A stretch of DNA of 64,000 bases from Flavobacterium psychrotolerans (GTDB lineage Bacteria; Bacteroidota; Bacteroidia; Flavobacteriales; Flavobacteriaceae), in assembly GCF_003097635.1 (NCBI RefSeq), contig NZ_QCZI01000004.1:62001-126000 (forward strand), in the 5' to 3' direction. Within the stretch, counting starts at the first letter, position 1. Every line of letters begins with the position of its first letter. The translations under genes were made by a program, and so were the position numbers. Positions 25,076 through 33,855 of the stretch are shown here, piece by piece. The notes below the pieces were generated by a model that saw only the letters and a list, made by a program, of their open reading frames with translations, had not been told where the DNA came from and searched no databases.

Positions 25076-26098
25076 ATGGAAAAAGAAAACAAATCCGTAA
25101 TTATTTGGTTACTATCTGGATGTATTCTAATTTTTTTAATGGTTGTTGTTGGCGGAATTACTCGACTGACAAATTCTGGACTATCAATGACCGATTGGCA
25201 TTTGGTGACAGATACTTTCCCACCACTAACCGAAGCCAAATGGCAGCAAGCTTTCGAGCAATACAAGCAATTTCCAGAATATCAAAAAATTAATATTCAT
25301 AATGATTTTACGATTTCAGACTATAAATTCATTTATTTTTGGGAATGGTTCCACCGATTGATTGGACGTGTTATTGGTATGGTTTTTATCATCCCATTTA
25401 TTTATTTTTTGATTAAGAAAAAACTAGATAGCTCAACAATTAGAAAATGCGTCATTCTTTTAGGCTTGGGCGGATTACAAGGTTTTTTTGGTTGGTTCAT
25501 GGTGAGAAGTGGATTAATTGACAATCCAGATGTAAGCCATTTTAGATTGGCGTTGCACTTAACGACTGCTTTTATCACTTTTGCTTATACATTTTGGGTA
25601 GTTTTAGATTTAATTTATCCTGAAAGAACCACTATCGAAAAATCGTTACGAACAATTGCCCGTTATGCCCTTGTTTTTTTAGTGTTACAAATTATTTACG
25701 GCGGTTTTGTTGCTGGTTTAAATGCCGGTTTAATCCACAATCACTGGCCTTTGATGAGTGATGGGCAATTTATGCACGAAAGTGTAATTTTAGAAAAAGA
25801 CACTTGGTTTCAAAGACTCACCGAAGGTAAAAGTGGCGTTCAATTTGTACACAGAACATTAGCTTACATTGTTGTTGGGCTAATTGTTTTGCTTTATTTC
25901 AAAAGCAAAAAATTTACTTTAGACACAAAACAAACTGACAGCATTAAATTACTACTGTTATTGGTTTTTGTTCAGTTTATTTTAGGCGTTTTTACTTTGC
26001 TCTATGGCGTTCCGTTATGGCTGGGTCTGACACACCAAATAAGTGCTTTTTTCTTGCTTTCGGCAATGACTTATGCCTTGCATCGATTATCAAAATAA
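25076..26098 (+). CDS. ctaA: Heme A synthase (COX15/CtaA)
   Basis: A 340-residue polytopic membrane protein with about eight hydrophobic segments. The COX15/CtaA signatures are visible: MVVVGGITRLTNSGLSMTDW near residue 22, FWEWFHRLIGR, HFRLALHLTTAF, FVHRTLAY and LGLTHQISAFF. The conserved His residues of the two four-helix bundles are present. It converts haem O to haem A for aa3-type terminal oxidases in the inner membrane. Start at 25076 keeps a short cytoplasmic N-terminus before the first helix. Confidence 0.95.
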   Translation: MEKENKSVIIWLLSGCILIFLMVVVGGITRLTNSGLSMTDWHLVTDTFPPLTEAKWQQAFEQYKQFPEYQKINIHNDFTISDYKFIYFWEWFHRLIGRVIGMVFIIPFIYFLIKKKLDSSTIRKCVILLGLGGLQGFFGWFMVRSGLIDNPDVSHFRLALHLTTAFITFAYTFWVVLDLIYPERTTIEKSLRTIARYALVFLVLQIIYGGFVAGLNAGLIHNHWPLMSDGQFMHESVILEKDTWFQRLTEGKSGVQFVHRTLAYIVVGLIVLLYFKSKKFTLDTKQTDSIKLLLLLVFVQFILGVFTLLYGVPLWLGLTHQISAFFLLSAMTYALHRLSK

Positions 26099-26151
26099 TA
26101 ATTCCTTTACCCCTGACTATATTGTCGCATTTCTTTGTTCAACATTCCTAA

Positions 26152-26925
26152 ATGTCTAAACTTGCAACACAAGATCAATTTCTTGATTTATCCGATTACG
26201 GAAGACCCCTGGCAAGACTGTTTGCCAATCAATTAAAAAACACTCGATTTACACCCATTCACGTTACGTTGCTTTTTGGTATTTCCGGTTTGATTGCCAT
26301 TTATTGTATTTTACAAAATCATTATTTTTATGCCGGATTTTTTATCATTCTAAAATCGGTAATTGATGCTGCCGATGGAGAACTTGCCAGAATAAAAAAC
26401 ACGCCTTCTTATACCGGAAGATATTTAGATAGCGTATTTGATATCATTCTTAATTTTATATTTTTAATGGCCATTTGCCATGTTTCAAAAACGTCAATTT
26501 GGTTTACAATAGTGGCCTTTATTGCTATTCAATTACAAGGAACTTTATATAATTATTACTATGTAATTTTAAGGAACAAATCGGCTGGAGGAGACACAAC
26601 AAGTAAAATTTTCGAATACAAATCCCCACGAGCTTTACCAGGGGAAACTCAAAAAAATGTCGATATTTTGTTTGGAATTTATACCATCGTTTATGGAGTC
26701 TTTGATAAGGTCATCCACTTTTTAGACCAAGACGCTTATAAAGTAAAAACGTTCCCAAATTGGTTTATGACGTTTGTTTCCATCTATGGTTTGGGTTTTC
26801 AATTGCTGCTTATTGCCATCATGTTGCCTATGAATTGGATAGAATATATCATTCCTTTTTTTATTGTTTACACCCTGTTTATTTTTGTATTGATAGGAAT
26901 TCGGAAACTATTTTTAAGTGCTTAA
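26152..26925 (+). CDS. CDP-alcohol phosphatidyltransferase family protein
   Basis: A 257-residue integral membrane enzyme with the full family signature near residue 80: DAADGELARIK followed by GRYLDSVFD, i.e. DG..AR..G...D...D. About six hydrophobic helices surround it. The family joins a CDP-activated lipid to an alcohol in phospholipid synthesis. The alcohol (glycerol-phosphate, inositol, serine or other) cannot be told from sequence. It lies 53 bp after ctaA on the same strand and may be cotranscribed. Confidence 0.85.
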   Translation: MSKLATQDQFLDLSDYGRPLARLFANQLKNTRFTPIHVTLLFGISGLIAIYCILQNHYFYAGFFIILKSVIDAADGELARIKNTPSYTGRYLDSVFDIILNFIFLMAICHVSKTSIWFTIVAFIAIQLQGTLYNYYYVILRNKSAGGDTTSKIFEYKSPRALPGETQKNVDILFGIYTIVYGVFDKVIHFLDQDAYKVKTFPNWFMTFVSIYGLGFQLLLIAIMLPMNWIEYIIPFFIVYTLFIFVLIGIRKLFLSA

Positions 26926-27148
26926 AAAACATTATAGACATAACCTATACTAATGTGCTTAACTAAACATTATTAATAACTTAAGTTAAATTACCTATTA
27001 TTGTAATTTAATACAATCGTGCGCAATTAGTGTGCTTTTTCGTTAAACAAAACACACCAAATTCTGAAATTATACAACTTAAACCTCGAAATTTGTACAT
27101 ATAAAGTAATCATTTAATACAATTGTCTTTGATTTTTTTTAGGTAAAA

Positions 27149-27904
27149 TCACCCTATCCAATTTTTAAAATCAGATACTTTTTCTCGACTTACAATCACT
27201 TCTTCCGCTTTATAAGATGGTAAAATTACCCTTAATCTCGAATTAGAATACACAACAATTTCTTTTATTGAAGAAAGTGGAATGATGAATTTCCGGCTAA
27301 TTCTGAAGAAGTCTTTTGAGTCTAATTCTTGTTCTAATACTTCTAAAGTGGTCTCAATAAGATAATCACGATTGTCAAAAGTATGAATATAAGAACCTTT
27401 ATTTTCGCTATAAAAACATTCAATTTCTTCTGTCGAAATGACTTTTAAATGTTGCCCGATTTTAACCGTAAATCTTTTTTTATAATTTTTTTCAAATGGA
27501 TTTGATAGCATTTTTTTTATCTGATTGAAATCCAATTGTACCGTTTCATGTTTTGGAAAATGAGCTTTAAATTTAGAAATAGCAGCTTCTAAATCATCTT
27601 CATCAATTGGTTTTAAAAGGTAGTCAATCGAATTTAATTTGAATGCTCTTAAAGCATATTCATCATAAGCCGTTGTGAAAATAATTGCACTTTTTATGGT
27701 TACTTTTTCAAAAATTTCAAATGACAATCCATCGGATAATTGAATATCTAAAAATATCAAATCAGGATGCTCATTTTTAGAAAACCAATCGATAGCTTCC
27801 TCAACAGAATGCAACATTACCCCTACTCCTATATTTAACTTTTCGAGCTTTCGATGCAGTAATCTAGCTGCTGGTTTTTCGTCTTCAATAATTATTGTTG
27901 TCAT
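27149..27904 (-). CDS. LytTR-family response regulator
   Basis: A 251-residue two-domain regulator. The receiver domain (1-120) has the acidic pocket TIIIEDEKPAAR, the phospho-acceptor LIFLDIQLSDG and the Lys of LKPIDEDDLEAA. A LytTR DNA-binding domain (about 145-245) follows, with FTVKIGQHLKVISTEEIECFYSENKGSYI and FFRISRKFIIPLSSIKEI. It is the last gene of a five-gene minus-strand run that includes its likely sensor kinase (28318-29676). LytTR proteins bind direct repeats. No target repeat was identified here. Confidence 0.93.
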   Translation of the reverse strand: MTTIIIEDEKPAARLLHRKLEKLNIGVGVMLHSVEEAIDWFSKNEHPDLIFLDIQLSDGLSFEIFEKVTIKSAIIFTTAYDEYALRAFKLNSIDYLLKPIDEDDLEAAISKFKAHFPKHETVQLDFNQIKKMLSNPFEKNYKKRFTVKIGQHLKVISTEEIECFYSENKGSYIHTFDNRDYLIETTLEVLEQELDSKDFFRISRKFIIPLSSIKEIVVYSNSRLRVILPSYKAEEVIVSREKVSDFKNWIG

Positions 27905-27959
27905 TTTGTATTAAACATTAATTTAATTAATTGGGTACCTAAAAAGAATTAAAAATGAA

Positions 27960-28277
27960 TTATTCCCATTTTTCAGTTTTTTCCTTTTCCATAAACTCCC
28001 TGATTTTACGTTCCTCCCATTGGCTTCCAAAAAATATATTTCTGCTAAAAACAGACAAACCGTGAGCCATTAAACCTATTCCCCAAAACAATGCCGTTGA
28101 AAAAGTATTCCAGCTCCAAAAAACTTCTGTTCCTGAGAAGTATTCGTTTGTATTTGCAATAATAATAAATACGTTTACAAGAATATAAACCAGTAAATGG
28201 ATATAAAACCCTTTTATTTTTTTTACTCTTTTTTGTGCTAATAAATAGCGCTCTTCTTTTTGATATGTATTTTCCAT
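27960..28277 (-). CDS. 2TM domain-containing small membrane protein
   Basis: A 105-residue protein beginning at 28277 (MENTYQKEERYLLAQKRVKK), preferred over 28310. It consists of an N-terminal charged helix (KRVKKIKGFYIHL), two membrane helices (about 28-47 and 60-78) and a C-terminal QWEERKIREFMEKE. This is the 2TM family (PF13239), common in Bacteroidota and of unknown function. It is strikingly similar in layout to the C-terminal segment of the adjacent histidine kinase (YKAKKRVEELKGFYGNLM, then NWEERKIKEILSKE). The two may interact or share a signal. Confidence 0.85.
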   Translation of the reverse strand: MENTYQKEERYLLAQKRVKKIKGFYIHLLVYILVNVFIIIANTNEYFSGTEVFWSWNTFSTALFWGIGLMAHGLSVFSRNIFFGSQWEERKIREFMEKEKTEKWE

Positions 28278-28317
28278 CTTTTTAATTTTTAATCTGTTGA
28301 AATTTAACAATAAAGTA

Positions 28318-29676
28318 TTATTCCCAAGTTTGTTTGCTATTTTCTTTGCTTAAAATCTCTTTTATTTTTCGTTCTTCCCAATTAGAGCTGTAGCCAAAAA
28401 CCTTTAAAGCATGCATTGTTAATCCAAATCCCCAACCGACAGCCGAAAACCAAAACCATTGAAATTGCGGCGAATACATTAAATTAATAACAACTAAAAA
28501 TGGAACAACAACACAATATGACATTAAATTTCCATAAAACCCTTTGAGTTCTTCTACTCGTTTTTTAGCCTTATAATAGGCTGTTTTTTCATTATAATTT
28601 GGAGCTATTTCCATGATTGAAATTTGTTTAGTAAGTATTGGAATCTTAACCGTAAATGTATTCGCGTTTTGTGCTATCAATACTTTTCGATGTGTAATAA
28701 TTCCGTAACGATCGATAATATTTTGTAGACCTACGCCTTGCCTGTCTTGTAAAACTTCTTTCTTTTGGTAGTCATTTTGAATAACCAAATAATCTTTCTC
28801 CATAAAAATATGAATATGCAATGGTCTTTTATCGCTAACTACGTTATGTTTTACCGTATTTTCCAGCAATAGTTGTAAAGAAAGTGGCACAACCTTAGCC
28901 TCTGGATTTATTTTCCCTTCAGGCAGTTCATAAAACAAACTGTTTTCGAATCGCATTTTAAGTAAATTCATATACGTTTTGGCAAAAGCCAATTCTTCAT
29001 CAACAGAAATTAATTCTTTGTCTTTTTGCTCTAATATATAGCGATAAATTTTGGACAGCGAAGTCGTGAATCGCTGCGCATTTTCTGGATTTTCTTCAAT
29101 CAAAGAGCTTAAAACATTCAGGCTATTAAATAAAAAATGTGGGTCTATTTGATTTTTTAAGGTTTCAAATTTTGCCGAAGCCGTTCCTGCAATAATTTTT
29201 TGCTCTTTGACTTTATTTTCCTGATATGATTTATAAAAATAAAAAGAATAAAAAGACAGTATAATAAAAAACGTAATGACAATAGCAAAAATATAATCAG
29301 CCACATTTTCATTTGTCAAAAATGATTCAAGAGAAACTTTATTGATAAATACACCTTCAAAAACTCGAAGCGAGAAAATAATTGTCAACGACACCACAAA
29401 GGAGCTCAAAAACCCAATCACAATACGCTTTACCGAGAATCTATTATTAATAAATACTTTGTCTAAAAAAACAAAAAGCGCTTTATTAGCAAACCCAATT
29501 GAAAAAGAATATAGCAAAACATATAAAAACCGAATTACTAATTTGCCATTAATCGGAATTTCATTTCCTAAAGAAACATTGACTAAAAGCAATACAATAA
29601 AGACAATACAGCTTATTATGAGCATTCTCGATATTTCTTTAATAGATAAATTCATGTTATTTTTTTTGAGATTCAT
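28318..29676 (-). CDS. LytS-type sensor histidine kinase with C-terminal 2TM domain
   Basis: A 452-residue kinase (an alternative start is 29655). Four or so N-terminal membrane helices (about 14-155) precede a His_kinase domain (PF06580) with KNQIDPHFLFNSLNVLSSLI, the phospho-acceptor His region, and an ATP-binding end with GVGLQNIIDRYG. After this kinase core it continues into a 2TM module (about 350-452) like the separate neighbour. It is the partner of the LytTR regulator downstream. The stimulus is unknown. Confidence 0.85.
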   Translation of the reverse strand: MNLKKNNMNLSIKEISRMLIISCIVFIVLLLVNVSLGNEIPINGKLVIRFLYVLLYSFSIGFANKALFVFLDKVFINNRFSVKRIVIGFLSSFVVSLTIIFSLRVFEGVFINKVSLESFLTNENVADYIFAIVITFFIILSFYSFYFYKSYQENKVKEQKIIAGTASAKFETLKNQIDPHFLFNSLNVLSSLIEENPENAQRFTTSLSKIYRYILEQKDKELISVDEELAFAKTYMNLLKMRFENSLFYELPEGKINPEAKVVPLSLQLLLENTVKHNVVSDKRPLHIHIFMEKDYLVIQNDYQKKEVLQDRQGVGLQNIIDRYGIITHRKVLIAQNANTFTVKIPILTKQISIMEIAPNYNEKTAYYKAKKRVEELKGFYGNLMSYCVVVPFLVVINLMYSPQFQWFWFSAVGWGFGLTMHALKVFGYSSNWEERKIKEILSKENSKQTWE

Positions 29677-29695
29677 CTGAAATCCTATATCACGA

Positions 29696-30316
29696 TTACT
29701 TACAGTTTTTCAATGCTTCTGTAGCTCTATCTAAACCCCATTTTGGAGAAAAAGCGGATTCTGGTTTAAAAGTAGCAAAAAGTCCGATTGCTTTTTCAAT
29801 TTGAGCACATAATGGTTTGGTATCAATTCCAGTCCACTTTGCACCATTAATTTGAAATTCAGCTTTAGAAAAAACAACTCTTGGGTTTTCTGGAGCAATT
29901 GCTTCGGCTTTAGCATACAATTCCATATTTTTTGGAGACAATTTCATTCCATTGGTCATAGGATCATAAACAATCCAGGCAGTATTAATCATTGCCTGCA
30001 TTACATAAAGCTCTGCATTATTTTGATATTTTGCCATTTCAACATCTAAAGCATTTTGGGCTTTAGTAAGCAATAAATTTATTTTCTCTTTATCTTTTGT
30101 ACCAAATGCAGTCGTTGTATTTACAAGCGCTACATAATAATTAGGCAACCAATTCAATTTTTCTGCCGAAGCAATTCTTTCGAATAAATCAGATGCTTCT
30201 GCATTTTTCCCTTCTTTCCATAATCCGAAAGCTTTTCCCATTCCTTGTTCATATTGCCCTTGGGCAGATAAAAAACTACTGATAAATAATGCGATTGTGA
30301 TAATAATTTTAGCCAT
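29696..30316 (-). CDS. Secreted or periplasmic TPR-like hypothetical protein
   Basis: A 206-residue protein with an N-terminal signal peptide (AKIIITIALFISSFLSAQGQ, cleaved near residue 20). The rest is helical with TPR-like spacing (GLWKEGKNAEASDLFERIASAEKLNWLPNYYVALVN). No catalytic motif is seen. It is encoded between a TonB-dependent receptor and the LytS-type kinase, 19 bp before the kinase start. A role linking outer-membrane uptake to signalling is suggested only by position. Function unknown. Confidence 0.7.
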   Translation of the reverse strand: MAKIIITIALFISSFLSAQGQYEQGMGKAFGLWKEGKNAEASDLFERIASAEKLNWLPNYYVALVNTTTAFGTKDKEKINLLLTKAQNALDVEMAKYQNNAELYVMQAMINTAWIVYDPMTNGMKLSPKNMELYAKAEAIAPENPRVVFSKAEFQINGAKWTGIDTKPLCAQIEKAIGLFATFKPESAFSPKWGLDRATEALKNCK

Positions 30317-30368
30317 GATTTTTCTGTTTGAAATTAGTTTTATGTTTTGTTTATATTAAATTCTTGAA

Positions 30369-30376
30369 CAAATTTA
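30369..30376 (-). promoter_or_regulatory. -7 box before the TPR-like gene
   Basis: Minus-strand TAAATTTG, 53 bp upstream of the start at 30316. It could drive the TPR-kinase-2TM-LytTR genes separately from the receptor. Confidence 0.45.
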
Positions 30377-30442
30377 TAGCGATTGTTCCAGTATTAAAAC
30401 TTATTGATACCGAAATGTCATTTTTAATGGATGAATTGTCTC

Positions 30443-32602
30443 TTAAAGATTCTTCAATTGATTATCTTTTTTGTTTTGGCTTATTGTCCAAAAAAATCCC
30501 ACAAAGAAAAATCGGTCTGCTGTAGGCGTAATTTCTTTTCTATTATAATAACCTGTCTCATCTGGATTTTTAGCATAATCGTACCCAAAAACATTTTGAG
30601 TACCAAGAATATTAGAAACCGAGAAGTACAAAATCTTTTGCGTTGTTAGTAAATACGCCCAATTAAAACTTAAATTAGAATAGGACTTTGTTTTCCCGTT
30701 CATGAAAGTCACTTCATTTGGGTTGTTATAAGGTCGTCCCGAGCTATAGGAATTTGTAAATCCAATTTGAGATTTCCAATCTGAAATCCAATATTTTGTT
30801 ACAACCGACAAGTTATTATTTGCAACAAAATTTGGCGTGGCTTGAGTGGGGAAATTTTTGTAGTCTCTTTTTGTATCTATATAAGAATAAGAAATCCAAT
30901 ATTCTAGATTTTTAATTGATTTTCCATCCCTCCAAAATAGGTCTAATCCTTTAGCATATCCCAAACCATTGTTATTGTAAACTGAATTGTATTGCGCTAT
31001 TTGGGTGTCATATTTTACTAAATTACTATAGTCTTTATAATACGCTTCAGCTCTAAATGTTTTTCCTTCCTTATTGTATTGAAAATTCAGAATGTAATGA
31101 GATGCTTTTTCACTTTCGAATTGATGAAATTTAGAATATTTAATATAATCTACATTTGGCGTTTGAGTAAAATCGCCATAAGCCAATGAAAACTGACTGT
31201 TTTTTACTATTTTGTAGGCAAGCGAAATTCTTGGAGATAGTGTATTTTCTTTCAACAAATCATTATTAGAAGCTCTAAAGCCTGCTTTTACAGCTAGTTT
31301 TTTAGAGAAGAAAATATCCATTTCAGTATAAACCGCAGCAATATTAGAATTATAACCGCTTGTATTTGTTGTTCCTAAATATTCATTATAGTTTTCGTCA
31401 AATTGAGTCGCAAAATAATCTGCACCAAACGACAACTTTAACCGTTCTGAAAAACTTTTCTTTAATTTCAATTTTAAATGAGCCGCATTTTCGGTATTTT
31501 TCACATCATTTAAATCAATCCCAATCTTATTTTGGCTGTTTCCATAACTCAAACCCGAGGTAAGTTGCCAATTATTTCCAAAGTTTCCTTTGTAAGACGT
31601 ATTCATATAAAAATTAGTATTGTTTAAATTTACCCTCGTTTTGGCTAAAGAGTTAAAATTTTCCTGGTTAATATCAAATTTAGAAGAATCAAAAGCGGCA
31701 TAAAACTTTAATATCCCAGTATTGAAATTGTATCGATATACCGATTCTCCCGACAAAGATTGAAAAGGACTATTCCAATCTACATTTTGCGGAATTACTG
31801 CCTGATAAGGAGCCAAATTAATGTAATTAGCGTTGACACTCAACGAACTTTTATTCCATTTTTGAGTGTTTCCAATACCTAACCCAACAGTCATTAAAGC
31901 GATATCGGTTTTATTTTGATCGGGTTCGTCTTGCGTATTTAAAATCAAGACACTCGATAATGCTTCTCCATATTCTGCCGAATAACCACCAGTAGAAAAT
32001 GAAATTCCGCTAAACAAAAAAGGAGAAAATCGACCTCGAGTTGGTAAATTTTGAGTTGATGCTCCATAAGGTTGTGCCACGCGAATTCCGTCAACAAAAG
32101 TCTGCGTTTCATTGGCCTCGCCACCGCGAACAAATAGTCTACCGTCCTCTCCTACACTTTGTGTTCCTGGCAATGTTTGTAATGCCGCAATTATATTCCC
32201 TGCTGAACCTGCCGTTGTTACAATATCTAATGGTTTTAATACCGAAACTCTAGATTTGTCGCCAGCTTCAAGCGTACCTGCAGTAACAACAACCGCATCT
32301 AAAGAAGTAACATTTTCTCTTAATTTTATGGTTTTGTTTTTAAAATCAGTAACATCTATTACCGTTTTTAAAGTTTCAAATATCAAAAAACTCACTACCA
32401 AAATTTGTTTTCCAGAAGTTGTAGTAGTAAAATTAAATTCACCGTTCTCCGTACTAGAAGTGCCGTCATAGGTTCCTTCAATAAAAACATTTGCTCCAGT
32501 AACTGGATTCCCTTTTTCATCAACTATGGTACCAGACAAACTATTTTGAGAAAATATAGTTGTTGTAAAAAGAAGAATTATTAACGTAAAAATAGATTTC
32601 AT
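30443..32602 (-). CDS. TonB-dependent receptor with carboxypeptidase-like N-terminal domain
   Basis: A 719-residue outer-membrane receptor. Signal peptide (about 1-18), then a CarboxypepD_reg-like domain (LSGTIVDEKGNPVTGANVFI, 22-95), then a plug (about 110-230) with RLFVRGGEANETQTFVDGI, and a C-terminal beta-barrel. No SusD-type gene is beside it, so a glycan-uptake PUL is not indicated. The ligand is unknown. It is upstream of a TPR-like secreted protein and a LytTR two-component system on the same strand, with a 126-bp gap. Confidence 0.9.
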   Translation of the reverse strand: MKSIFTLIILLFTTTIFSQNSLSGTIVDEKGNPVTGANVFIEGTYDGTSSTENGEFNFTTTTSGKQILVVSFLIFETLKTVIDVTDFKNKTIKLRENVTSLDAVVVTAGTLEAGDKSRVSVLKPLDIVTTAGSAGNIIAALQTLPGTQSVGEDGRLFVRGGEANETQTFVDGIRVAQPYGASTQNLPTRGRFSPFLFSGISFSTGGYSAEYGEALSSVLILNTQDEPDQNKTDIALMTVGLGIGNTQKWNKSSLSVNANYINLAPYQAVIPQNVDWNSPFQSLSGESVYRYNFNTGILKFYAAFDSSKFDINQENFNSLAKTRVNLNNTNFYMNTSYKGNFGNNWQLTSGLSYGNSQNKIGIDLNDVKNTENAAHLKLKLKKSFSERLKLSFGADYFATQFDENYNEYLGTTNTSGYNSNIAAVYTEMDIFFSKKLAVKAGFRASNNDLLKENTLSPRISLAYKIVKNSQFSLAYGDFTQTPNVDYIKYSKFHQFESEKASHYILNFQYNKEGKTFRAEAYYKDYSNLVKYDTQIAQYNSVYNNNGLGYAKGLDLFWRDGKSIKNLEYWISYSYIDTKRDYKNFPTQATPNFVANNNLSVVTKYWISDWKSQIGFTNSYSSGRPYNNPNEVTFMNGKTKSYSNLSFNWAYLLTTQKILYFSVSNILGTQNVFGYDYAKNPDETGYYNRKEITPTADRFFFVGFFWTISQNKKDNQLKNL

Positions 32603-32622
32603 CGTTTTTATTTTTGTTAGGG

Positions 32623-32630
32623 CAAATATA
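32623..32630 (-). promoter_or_regulatory. -7 box for the TonB-dependent receptor
   Basis: Minus-strand TATATTTG, exact TAnnTTTG match, 20 bp upstream of the start codon. Confidence 0.5.
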
Positions 32631-32704
32631 ATTCGACCTTTAAAACTATGAAAAAGTAATGAACTGAACTGTCAAATATTTGGGATGAGATGTGAATCTT
32701 ACAT

Positions 32705-33787
32705 TTAAAACCATTTCTTCTTTTTAAAATAATATACCATTCCTAATGCAATAAAAAACATAATTACAATGATTGTATAGTAGCCATAAGATAATTCTAA
32801 TTCCGGCATGTATTTAAAATTCATTCCATAAACTCCCACAACAAAAGTCAAAGGCATAAAAATTACTGAGACCACGGTTAGAATCTTCATGATTTCATTC
32901 ATTCTATGGCTTTGGGAAGAAAAATAAAAACTCGAAGCACTGTCTAAAGTATTCATATCATACTCTATTTGCTCTAAAATCTCCAATGCTTTTTGATGCA
33001 AACGGGCAAAAAAACTATAATTCGCTTTTTCTATTCCGTCATAATCCTCTTCATCATGCTCACTTTTTAGATTAAACAAAGCATCCCGAAGTGGTAAAAT
33101 AGAACGTTTTAAAAAATTTAGGTGCTCTCTGTTTCGCTCAATTCGCACCAATACCTCTGGATTATCACTCGATTTAGCCTCAAGCATTAAATCCTCTATT
33201 TGGTCTTCAAAAAACTCGATTGTAATATAGAAATTTTCCATGACGGCCTCTAGAAGCAAATACAGCAGATAATCATTTTTCTTTTTGCGAACAATTCCAC
33301 TATGGGTTTTAATCCGTTCCCGAATATGCGTGAAAAAATCGCTCTTCTTTTCCTGAAAAGAAACCAGCAAATTGTCTTTTAATAAAAAACTGATTTGCTC
33401 CACGCTCACCATATCATAATCATCATCGGGCAAAATTGATTTGATGCTAAAAAAAAGTACATTGTCCAGCTCCTCCATTTTGCTCCTTCTATTGATATTG
33501 AGGACATCGCTAATGATAAATGGTTCAATTGACAACATTTCACCAACTTGCTTAATCAATTCCACATCATGCAAACCGTGAACATTAAACCATTTTACAT
33601 CCTGTATTTGAAGTTCATCTTCTATTTCTTTCTTTACTTTTTGCAAGGAAATTTTTTTATATTCCTCATAACCAGCATCATCATATACAAACAATTGCAT
33701 CTCTACAGGATCAGTTTTATGAATTCCTGTATACTCAAAATAATTAGGTTGAACTTTTCTGACTTTCTTATATTTTATTCTTTTCAC
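32705..33787 (-). CDS. corA: CorA-type magnesium/cobalt transporter
   Basis: This 360-residue protein has a large N-terminal cytoplasmic domain with alpha/beta and long coiled-helix parts, then two C-terminal membrane helices. The selectivity signature YGMNF is at the end of the first helix (about residue 322), followed by a short loop with acidic residues. The C-terminal basic tail (YYFKKKKWF) is typical. It forms a pentameric channel for Mg2+ (and Co2+) in the inner membrane. Divergent from hutI with 68 bp between. Confidence 0.94.
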   Translation of the reverse strand: MKRIKYKKVRKVQPNYFEYTGIHKTDPVEMQLFVYDDAGYEEYKKISLQKVKKEIEDELQIQDVKWFNVHGLHDVELIKQVGEMLSIEPFIISDVLNINRRSKMEELDNVLFFSIKSILPDDDYDMVSVEQISFLLKDNLLVSFQEKKSDFFTHIRERIKTHSGIVRKKKNDYLLYLLLEAVMENFYITIEFFEDQIEDLMLEAKSSDNPEVLVRIERNREHLNFLKRSILPLRDALFNLKSEHDEEDYDGIEKANYSFFARLHQKALEILEQIEYDMNTLDSASSFYFSSQSHRMNEIMKILTVVSVIFMPLTFVVGVYGMNFKYMPELELSYGYYTIIVIMFFIALGMVYYFKKKKWF

Positions 33788-33855
33788 TTCTTAATAATTT
33801 GTCATAAAGATAGGAGTTTTTAAAATTCCAATTTACATTTACAAAAAAATCTCCT

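Noticed and set aside
27030..27057. Terminator downstream of the LytTR gene
   Set aside because: The GTGTG/CACAC arms have a bulge and no T-run follows on the minus strand.
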